The notes beneath the pieces are model-generated. The model made no database searches and had not been told where the DNA came from. It saw only the letters and a program-made list of their open reading frames with translations. DNA of 15,145 nucleotides, from positions 1-15,145 of the forward strand of contig JAFGFO010000261.1 of assembly GCA_016931085.1 (NCBI GenBank), in the 5' to 3' direction. The translations under genes were made by a program, and so were the position numbers. This document shows, in pieces, positions 7,987 through 13,927 of this stretch. Origin of the DNA: Thermoflexales bacterium. Lineage in GTDB: Bacteria > Chloroflexota > Anaerolineae > Fen-1058. The first letter of the stretch is position 1; every line of letters starts with the position of its first letter.

Positions 7987-8005
7987 GTCACGCGTGTAGC
8001 GTGAC
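7987..8005 (+). promoter_or_regulatory. Hairpin between xylA and xylB
   Basis: GTCACGC (7987-7993) and GCGTGAC (7999-8005) form a perfect 7-bp stem with a five-base loop. It sits 13 bases before the xylB ribosome site (8019-8023). No T run follows. It may be a processing or stability element that sets xylA and xylB at different levels. Confidence 0.45.
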
Positions 8006-8032
8006 ATCTTAGCTTGACAGGAGCAAAGCACC

Positions 8033-9544
8033 ATGAGTTATTTTCTGGGCATTGATACCTCGACGACCGCCACCAAGGCGCTGTTGATGAACGCGGACGG
8101 CCAGGTCGCCGGCGTGGCTGTGTCAGAATATACCTACGAGACGCCCCGGCCGATGTGGAGCGAGCAGCACCCCGCTCTGTGGTGGAAGGCGACTGCCGAG
8201 AGTGTCCACCAGGTGCTCTCACAGTCGGGCGTGAACCCCGCTGAGGTCACAGGGGTGGGGTTGACGGGCCAGATGCATGGCCTGGTCGTGCTGGATGGCG
8301 ATGCTGAGGTGTTGCGTCCTGCCATCCTGTGGAACGATCAACGCACTGGAGCGGAATGTGACGAAATCCGCGCCCGCTTGGGCAAGGAGCGCTTCATCCA
8401 GATCACGGGCAACGACGCGTTGACCGGCTTTACCGCGCCCAAGATTCTGTGGGTCAAAAACAACGAGCCAGATATCTTTGCCCAGATTCGGCAGATCTTG
8501 CTGCCCAAGGACTATGTGCGCTTCAAGCTGACGGGCACCTACGCCATGGACAAAGCCGGCGGCTCGGGCACGGTGCTCTTTGACGTGCGAGAGCGCAACT
8601 GGTCGACGGCGCTCGTCGAGGCCCTGGGCATCGATCCCGCCTGGCTGCCGCCCACGTTCGAAGGCCCGGCTGTCACGGGACACGTCACGCCGCAAGCAGC
8701 CCAGGCCACCGGCCTGAAAGCCGGCACACCCGTGGTGGGCGGTGGCGGTGACCAGGCCGCCGCCGCGGTGGGCACCGGGGCGGTCGTCGAAGGCATCGTA
8801 TCGCTCAGCCTCGGCACTTCAGGCGTGGTCTTTGCCTCGGCCGACCGGCCAATCATCGAGCCACAGGGCCGCCTGCACGCCTTCTGCCACGCCGTGCCCG
8901 GCAAGTGGCACCTGATGGGCGTGATGCTCTCGGCGGCGGGCAGCCTGCGCTGGTATCGGGACACGCTCGCCCCCGGAACCGACTTTGATACCCTGCTTGA
9001 ACCGGCCGCCGCCGTGCCATCCGGCAGTGACGGTATTTTCTTCCTCCCTTACTTGACCGGCGAACGCACTCCGCACCCCGATCCATTGGCGCGGGGTGCG
9101 TTTGTCGGTCTCACCGTGCGCCACACCCACGCTCACTTGACGCGGGCCGTCCTGGAAGGTGTGGCCTATGGCCTGCGCGATGGCTTTGAGCTGATGAAGG
9201 GGGCCGGCCTGGCAGATATCACCCAGGTGCGCGTCACTGGCGGCGGGGCCAAGAGCCCCCTGTGGCGGCAAATCCTGGCCGATGTGCTCTGCGTCGAGCT
9301 GGTGACGGTTAACGCCACCGAGGGTGCGGCTTACGGCGCGGCTGTTTTGGCGGCGACCGGCCTAGGCGCTTTCCCCAATGTGCCCGCCGCCTGTGCCGAC
9401 GTCGTTCAGGTAACGGGACGTACCGCGCCTGGGGCAGCGCGCGCCATTTACCAGGACTTGTACCCGCTGTACAGAGATCTGTATCCGGCGTTGCGGCCCA
9501 GCTTTAATGCTTTGGCGCAGATAAAGGGTGAAATTTCCTCTTGA
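8033..9544 (+). CDS. xylB: Xylulokinase
   Basis: This 503-residue FGGY-family kinase phosphorylates D-xylulose to xylulose 5-phosphate with ATP, feeding the pentose phosphate pathway. AGGAG (8019-8023) lies nine bases before the ATG. The N-terminal FGGY domain opens with LGIDTSTTATKALL (phosphate loop) and carries GLTGQMHGLVVLD and ILWNDQRT, the sugar-contacting segments usual for XylB. The catalytic base is Asp240 in GGGGDQAAAAVGTG. The C-terminal domain has SLGTSGVVFA, PYLTGERTPHPDP and RVTGGGAKSPLWRQILADVL (ATP-binding). Length fits the family (about 480-510). It closes the xylosidase-xylA-xylB operon, 70 bases after xylA. Its TGA stop (9542-9544) lies within the -35 box of the following promoter. 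Confidence 0.94.
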   Translation: MSYFLGIDTSTTATKALLMNADGQVAGVAVSEYTYETPRPMWSEQHPALWWKATAESVHQVLSQSGVNPAEVTGVGLTGQMHGLVVLDGDAEVLRPAILWNDQRTGAECDEIRARLGKERFIQITGNDALTGFTAPKILWVKNNEPDIFAQIRQILLPKDYVRFKLTGTYAMDKAGGSGTVLFDVRERNWSTALVEALGIDPAWLPPTFEGPAVTGHVTPQAAQATGLKAGTPVVGGGGDQAAAAVGTGAVVEGIVSLSLGTSGVVFASADRPIIEPQGRLHAFCHAVPGKWHLMGVMLSAAGSLRWYRDTLAPGTDFDTLLEPAAAVPSGSDGIFFLPYLTGERTPHPDPLARGAFVGLTVRHTHAHLTRAVLEGVAYGLRDGFELMKGAGLADITQVRVTGGGAKSPLWRQILADVLCVELVTVNATEGAAYGAAVLAATGLGAFPNVPAACADVVQVTGRTAPGAARAIYQDLYPLYRDLYPALRPSFNALAQIKGEISS

Positions 9545-9604
9545 CAAAGCCATGCGTCTGTGATACGATCTGAAACTGCCGGAAAAGATGCCGGAAACGT
9601 TACC
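9539..9604 (+). repeat. Duplicated promoter/operator segment, copy 2
   Basis: This is the partner of 3956-4024: same -35 sequence and following AAAGCC, same TGATA-ATCTGAAA surround of the -10, and a matching 26-base downstream block. Similarity fades around the lacI start codon. The paired copies suggest that the regulator gene and the catabolic operon answer to one protein. Confidence 0.75.
9541..9569 (+). promoter_or_regulatory. Sigma70 promoter of the lacI regulator gene
   Basis: TTGACA (9541-9546), 17 bases, then TACGAT (9564-9569). The -10 has two departures from consensus, so this copy should be weaker than the one at 3958, as suits a regulator gene. Start of transcription is expected near 9576. 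Confidence 0.8.
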
Positions 9605-9605
9605 G
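9592..9605. promoter_or_regulatory. LacI-type operator before lacI (autoregulation)
   Basis: CGGAAACGTTACCG is symmetrical at 12 of 14 positions around a central CG, the arrangement typical of LacI/CcpA-family operators. It lies about 16 to 29 bases after the predicted transcription start and inside the block shared with 3999-4024. Negative autoregulation by the gene product is the natural reading; it is inferred. Confidence 0.6.
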
Positions 9606-9625
9606 AGCCAAGGGGTTAGCTCACA

Positions 9626-10672
9626 ATGAAAAGGACGATGCGGCGGGCCAAAACGACCATCACGATTCAAGACGTGGCAAAAGAGGCGGGTGTATCGATC
9701 TCGACTGTGTCGCGTGTGCTGAACGACAAGGATGACGTCGCGCTAGAAACCTATGAGAGGATTCGAGGCGTCATCCAACGTTTAGGTTACACCTCCAGTC
9801 TGGCGGCTCGCAGCATGCGCAGCCGCCAGACCAACGTCATCGGCCTGATTGTGCCCGATGTGGCCGACTCTTTTTCCATCCAGGTCATGAAAGGTGTCAA
9901 CCGGGCGATTGCCGAGTTTGACTATGATCTCATCATCTACACCAGTGGCAGCATCAAAAGACCCACGGGGGCTGAACGGGAGCAGCACTATGTCGCCTTG
10001 CTCAATGGCAGCATCACCGACGGGATCGTCATCGCCACGCCGGCGGCCACCAGCTTTTCCACGGCGGCCCCCGTGGTAACAGTGGATCCCAACAACAAAT
10101 GTCCTAACTGCCCCTCCGTGATCTCGACCAACTATGCCGGCGCCACAGCGGCGATGGAGTACCTGATCGGGCTGGGACACCGCCGCATCGGCTTTATCAA
10201 CGGCCGCCCCGATTTGCAGAGCGCCAGCCGGAGGCTGCAAGCTTACCTGGATGCATTGGCTGTGGCCAACATCCCGGAAGACCAGGTTTTGATTGAAGTG
10301 GGGGATTTCACGACCGAAACGGGCCGCCTGTGCGCTCTGCGGCTCCTCTCCCGTCCCGAGCCGCCCACCGCGATCTTGGCGGCGAATGACAGGTCGGCTA
10401 TTGGCGCGATGGAGGCCGCTCGCGAGCTTGGGCGGCGTATCCCTCAAGACCTGTCGCTGGTTGGCTTTGACAATATTCCCGAGACGGCTTACCTCAACCC
10501 GTCTCTTACAACGGTGGATCAATTCATCGACCAAATGGGCTATATCGCTACCGAGATACTGATTGGCCTGATCCATGGCAAATCGCCGGATAGTGAGCAA
10601 TACGAGATAGCCACACAGCTTGTTGTCAGAGATTCTTGCCAACCCCTTGCCAGCAACGCCAGAGTGGGGTAG
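9626..10672 (+). CDS. LacI-family transcriptional repressor, probable xylose regulator
   Basis: This 348-residue DNA-binding protein has an N-terminal helix-turn-helix (TIQDVAKEAGVSISTVSRVLN, about residues 13-33). The hinge region LAARSMRSRQTNVIGLIVPDV leads into the sugar-binding domain. That domain carries the family landmarks GLGHRRIGFINGRP, AILAANDRSAIGAMEAARELG and LVGFDNIPETAYLNPSLTTVDQ. AAGGGG (9610-9615) precedes the ATG; a second ATG at 9638 is possible but less well placed. It probably represses its own promoter and the xylosidase operon until xylose or a related sugar binds. A Cys-Pro-Asn-Cys pair in the middle of the effector domain is an oddity of unknown meaning. The following gene starts 25 bases later and encodes a related sensor domain. 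Confidence 0.9.
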   Translation: MKRTMRRAKTTITIQDVAKEAGVSISTVSRVLNDKDDVALETYERIRGVIQRLGYTSSLAARSMRSRQTNVIGLIVPDVADSFSIQVMKGVNRAIAEFDYDLIIYTSGSIKRPTGAEREQHYVALLNGSITDGIVIATPAATSFSTAAPVVTVDPNNKCPNCPSVISTNYAGATAAMEYLIGLGHRRIGFINGRPDLQSASRRLQAYLDALAVANIPEDQVLIEVGDFTTETGRLCALRLLSRPEPPTAILAANDRSAIGAMEAARELGRRIPQDLSLVGFDNIPETAYLNPSLTTVDQFIDQMGYIATEILIGLIHGKSPDSEQYEIATQLVVRDSCQPLASNARVG

Positions 10673-10675
10673 AAT
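10647..10675 (+). promoter_or_regulatory. Internal promoter before the LacI-STAS gene
   Basis: TTGCCA (10647-10652), 17 bases, TAGAAT (10670-10675). Each box has one departure from consensus. The -10 overlaps the TAG stop of lacI (10670-10672). The predicted start near 10682 leaves room for the GGAGGTGA ribosome site. The downstream gene could thus be expressed even when the lacI promoter is shut. Confidence 0.55.
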
Positions 10676-10697
10676 TGGCATACTTGGAGGTGAGAGA

Positions 10698-12986
10698 ATG
10701 ACGACGCATGCCCCACAAGCTCATTTGCGCCCGACCATCGGCCTGGTGGCCGACCCGGGCTTCGCGGCCAGTTACCAGGCCATTATCTGGACCAATGTGC
10801 TGGATGCGGTCGAGAAGCATGACGCCAACTTGCTCTGCTTCGCCGGCGGCCTCTTGTGCTCACCCTACGGTTTTGAGGCCCAGTCCAACATTCTTTTCGA
10901 CCTGGCCGGTGCCGGCAACGTCGATGGCATCATCTTCTTCGGCACCGTGTTCGGTTTTGTTGACGAGACAGCCATCGGGCGCTTTTTCGAACATTACGAG
11001 CCCTTGCCGGCCATCGGCGTTGGGCAGAAGGTCGAAGGGCAACCTTGTGTGGTGGTGGATAACACGCATGGCCTGCGTGCTGCCATCACTCACTTGGTCA
11101 AGGCGCACGGTCACCGCCGCATCGCTTTCCTGCGCGGCATCGAAGGGCACCCAGAGGCAGAAGAGCGCTACCAGGTTTACCAGGAGATGCTGGCCGAGCA
11201 CGCTATTCCTTACGACCCGGATCTCGTCGTGCAGGGCAACTTTCGTCGCGTTGCGGGCGTGGAGGCGGTTAGCACGCTGCTCGACGAGCGCCAGTTAAAG
11301 ATCCAGGCGATCGTGGCTGCCAACGACGACATGGCTTTCGGTGTTCTGGATGCCCTGCAAGAGAGAGGGATATCGGTGCCTGGCGAGATCGCCGTGGTGG
11401 GTTTTGACGATGTTCACAATGCCGCTTTTGCCCTTCCCCCTCTGACCACAGTCCGGCAGCCACTTGTTGACCTGGGAGAGCGAGCGCTGGAGATGATTTC
11501 GGCGCGCCTGGCGGGCCAGCAAGTGCCTGACCAGGTGACGCTCCCGACCGCGCTGATCGTACGCCAATCGTGTGGATGTCAAGACCCCCTCGTGACGCAG
11601 GCCGCGGCCAAACGCGCGCGCGCTCACCCTGACGGCGAAACGTTCGAGGCTGCCATGGCTGCCCACAGACAAGAGCTTCTCTCCAGCCTGGCCGAGACGA
11701 TCGGCCAAACGAGCGTCGAGCAAGTTGCACCACTCTTGGACGGTTTCACCGCCGAAGTACAAGGCCAGACACGCGGTCTCTTTTTGACCGCGCTGGACGG
11801 GGCGCTGCGCCAGACAGTTGCTGCTAGAGGCAAGGTCACCGTTTGGCACAACGCCATCTCAGCACTGCGTTACCATACCTTGCCTTACCTGGAGGGCAGA
11901 ACCCTGCAGATTGCCGAGAATCTTTGGGGACAGGCACGGGTCTCAATCAGCGAAATGGGCCAGGTGGCGCAAGCTCACCAGGCGCTAGAGACTGAGCAGC
12001 AAGCCCAAGTGCTGCGCGAGATCGGGTCAGCGCTGATCACGACCTTCGACGTGGCCGAGTTGATGGACGTGTTGGCAGACAGGCTGCCTGCCCTGGGCAT
12101 CCCCAGTTGTTACCTGTCTCTGTACGAAAACCCCCAGCCATACACTTATCCACAGCCAGCTCCAGATTGGTCCCGCTTGATCCTGGCCTATCACGAGGCC
12201 GGCCGGGTGAGCTTGGAGGAAGAGGGACAGCGCTTCCCTTCACGCCAGCTAGTGCCGGAAGGGTTTTGGCCCTCCGCCCGGCGCTACAGCTATGCCGTCG
12301 AGCCACTCGTTTTTCGCGACCACCAGATCGGCTTTGCCTTGTTCGAGATTGGCCCCCACGATAGCACGGTTTACCAGGCGTTGTCCGGACAAATCAGCAG
12401 CGCCCTGCAGGGAGCGCTCCTCTTGCGTGCGCGCCAGCAAGCCGAGCAAGCGCTCCAGGCTGCCTACGCCGAGGTAGAAAAGCAAGTTCAGGCGCGCACG
12501 GCCGAACTGCAGCGCGAGACTGCCGAGCGCGCACGCGCCCAAGAAGAGAACATGCACTTGCAGCAAGAAATCATCGAAGCCCAAAGGCAGGCTTTGCAGG
12601 AGTTGTCGACGCCCATCATCCCTGTCATGGAGCGCATCATCGTCATGCCACTGATTGGCAGCATCGATACACTGCGCGCCAAGGACGTTATGCGCGCCCT
12701 GCTGACCGGTATCCGGGCGCACCGCGCCCAGGTCGTGATCGTGGATATCACCGGTGTGCCCATCGTAGACACCGGCGTGGCCAACCACTTGAACAAGACC
12801 ATCCAGGCCGCCCGCCTGAAGGGCGCTTACACGATTCTAACCGGCATGTCCGAGGCCGTGGCCGAGACGATCGTCGATTTGGGCATCGACTGGGAAGGCA
12901 TCGAAACCATGGCCGATTTGCAATCCGGCCTGCGGGCTGCGCTGGGCCATCTGGGCTACCACATCAAGGGGGCAAGCAAAAATTAG
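10698..12986 (+). CDS. LacI-type sugar sensor fused to GAF-like, coiled-coil and RsbR-like STAS domains
   Basis: The start is ATG 10698 behind GGAGGTGA (10686-10693), giving 762 residues with no signal peptide or membrane segment. Residues about 12-292 form a LacI-type ligand-binding domain (RPTIGLVADPGF, GHRRIAFLRGIEGHPEAEERY, AIVAANDDMAFGVLDAL, VGFDDVHNAAFALPPLTTVRQP, RQSCGC), but no helix-turn-helix precedes it. A helical region follows, then a GAF-like domain (about 431-575), a coiled coil (576-636) and a STAS domain (637-755). The STAS part has LSTPIIPVMERIIVMPLIGSID, VDITGVPIVDTGVANHL and GMSEAVAETIVDLGID, close to stressosome RsbR proteins. Thr692 and Thr724 sit where RsbR paralogues carry phosphothreonines (by motif, from memory). 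The protein probably turns sugar binding into a phosphorylation-controlled partner switch. No kinase (RsbT), RsbS or anti-sigma gene is in the window. Confidence 0.82.
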   Translation: MTTHAPQAHLRPTIGLVADPGFAASYQAIIWTNVLDAVEKHDANLLCFAGGLLCSPYGFEAQSNILFDLAGAGNVDGIIFFGTVFGFVDETAIGRFFEHYEPLPAIGVGQKVEGQPCVVVDNTHGLRAAITHLVKAHGHRRIAFLRGIEGHPEAEERYQVYQEMLAEHAIPYDPDLVVQGNFRRVAGVEAVSTLLDERQLKIQAIVAANDDMAFGVLDALQERGISVPGEIAVVGFDDVHNAAFALPPLTTVRQPLVDLGERALEMISARLAGQQVPDQVTLPTALIVRQSCGCQDPLVTQAAAKRARAHPDGETFEAAMAAHRQELLSSLAETIGQTSVEQVAPLLDGFTAEVQGQTRGLFLTALDGALRQTVAARGKVTVWHNAISALRYHTLPYLEGRTLQIAENLWGQARVSISEMGQVAQAHQALETEQQAQVLREIGSALITTFDVAELMDVLADRLPALGIPSCYLSLYENPQPYTYPQPAPDWSRLILAYHEAGRVSLEEEGQRFPSRQLVPEGFWPSARRYSYAVEPLVFRDHQIGFALFEIGPHDSTVYQALSGQISSALQGALLLRARQQAEQALQAAYAEVEKQVQARTAELQRETAERARAQEENMHLQQEIIEAQRQALQELSTPIIPVMERIIVMPLIGSIDTLRAKDVMRALLTGIRAHRAQVVIVDITGVPIVDTGVANHLNKTIQAARLKGAYTILTGMSEAVAETIVDLGIDWEGIETMADLQSGLRAALGHLGYHIKGASKN

Positions 12987-12993
12987 GCGGCGG

Positions 12994-13002
12994 TGGTATA
13001 AT
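12994..13002 (+). promoter_or_regulatory. Extended -10 promoter of the GT2 gene
   Basis: TGGTATAAT is a perfect -10 with the upstream TG extension. No recognisable -35 lies 17 bases upstream (AAGCAA). Transcription should start about 13008-13010, only three to five bases before the ATG, so the message would be nearly leaderless. No ribosome-binding sequence is present. Confidence 0.65.
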
Positions 13003-13005
13003 AAC

Positions 13006-13022
13006 ACCTGCTATGAGCAGGT
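13006..13022. promoter_or_regulatory. Palindrome centred on the GT2 start codon
   Basis: ACCTGCT (13006-13012) and AGCAGGT (13016-13022) form a perfect 7-bp inverted repeat, and the three bases between them are the ATG itself. As DNA it is a 17-bp operator-like palindrome over the transcription start. As RNA it would hold the AUG in a hairpin loop at the 5' end. Confidence 0.6.
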
Positions 13023-13912
13023 CTGATCTTGCTATCGTCATCGTCAGCTTCAACACGCGCGAGTTGCTGCGCGATTGCCTGCGCTCGGTCTATGCCAGCC
13101 AGGGCGCGAGCTTTGACGTGTGCGTGGTCGATAACGCTTCTTCAGACGGTAGCCCAGAGATGGTGGCGGCCGAGTTCCCCCAGGCGCGCCTGATCCGCAG
13201 CCCCATCAATGGCGGGTTTGCGTATGCCAACAACCAGGGACTGGCCGTGTGGGGCTGGGGCGAGCCGCCCGTGGAGCGCCAAGATCGCCCACGTTACGGA
13301 TTGCTTCTCAATTCCGACACCGTCGTCCCCCCCGAGGCACTGGCGCACATGGTCGAGTTCATGGACAGCCACCCCCAGGCAGGAGCGGCCGGCCCCAAGT
13401 TGGTGCGGCAGGATGGCAGCCTGGATTTGGCTTGCCGCCGCAGCTTTCCGACCCCGGCCGTGTCGTTTTATCGCCTGGTGGGCCTCAGCAAGCACTTTCC
13501 CCACAGCCGGCGTTTCGCGCGTTACAATCTCACCTATCTCGACCCAGACCAGTTGGTCGAGGTAGACTGCGTCAACGGTGCGTTCATGATCGTGCGCGGG
13601 GAAGCCATCGAGCAGGTGGGCGTGCTCGACGAGCAGTTCTTTTTTGGCGGCGAGGACCTGGATTGGGCCTACCGGCTCAAGGCCGCCGGCTGGAAGGTTT
13701 ACTACAACCCAGGCATAGTCGTCCGCCACGTGAAACGAGCCTCGTTCGGCAAAAACCCCCAGGCCCAATACGAGTTCGAGCGCGCCATGTGGCTTTTTTA
13801 CCGCAAGCATTACCGGCCCACCATGCCGCGCGTGTTAGATGCCTTGATTTGCCTGGCCCTGACCGTGCGGGGCGGACCGCGGCTGGCACGCGAGATACTA
13901 TGCTCAGCATAG
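13013..13912 (+). CDS. GT2 family glycosyltransferase (rhamnosyltransferase-like)
   Basis: This 299-residue enzyme transfers a sugar from an activated nucleotide donor to a growing glycan at the cytoplasmic face of the membrane. The GT-A fold is shown by LAIVIVSFNTRELLRDCLRSV, VVDNASSDGS, INGGFAYANNQGL and the DXD-equivalent LLNSDT (Asp102). Later come VDCVNGAFMIVRGEAIEQVG and FFFGGEDLDWAYRLKAAGWKVYYNPGIVVRHV. This arrangement is typical of WbbL-like rhamnosyltransferases, but the donor sugar is not readable. There is no clear transmembrane anchor. It starts a unit distinct from the xylose genes, with its own promoter, and the sugar-phosphate transferase follows 15 bases after its stop. Together they suggest the beginning of an exopolysaccharide or cell-surface glycan cluster that continues past the window. 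Confidence 0.9.
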   Translation: MSRSDLAIVIVSFNTRELLRDCLRSVYASQGASFDVCVVDNASSDGSPEMVAAEFPQARLIRSPINGGFAYANNQGLAVWGWGEPPVERQDRPRYGLLLNSDTVVPPEALAHMVEFMDSHPQAGAAGPKLVRQDGSLDLACRRSFPTPAVSFYRLVGLSKHFPHSRRFARYNLTYLDPDQLVEVDCVNGAFMIVRGEAIEQVGVLDEQFFFGGEDLDWAYRLKAAGWKVYYNPGIVVRHVKRASFGKNPQAQYEFERAMWLFYRKHYRPTMPRVLDALICLALTVRGGPRLAREILCSA

Positions 13913-13915
13913 TAT
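13895..13915. promoter_or_regulatory. Near-perfect 21-bp palindrome over the GT2 stop codon
   Basis: ATACTATGCT (13895-13904) and AGCATAGTAT (13906-13915) are perfect inverted copies with one base between. The GT2 stop TAG (13910-13912) lies in the right arm, and the next gene's ribosome site GGAGG begins at 13917. The tiny spacer favours a protein-binding DNA palindrome, though an 8-bp RNA stem with a five-base loop could also form. Confidence 0.6.
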
Positions 13916-13927
13916 GGGAGGTCGAAG

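Noticed and set aside
6616..8034. 472-codon open frame on the minus strand
   Set aside because: It is antisense to the end of the xylosidase and all of xylA, with no motifs. xylA has every catalytic residue on the + strand.
8014..8042. TTGACA just before xylB as a promoter
   Set aside because: At a 17-base spacing the sequence is GTTATT, inside xylB, with no -10 likeness. It overlaps the ribosome site.
10620..10697. Longer N-terminus for the LacI-STAS protein
   Set aside because: It would start inside lacI without a ribosome site and adds no helix-turn-helix. GGAGGTGA before ATG 10698 decides the start.
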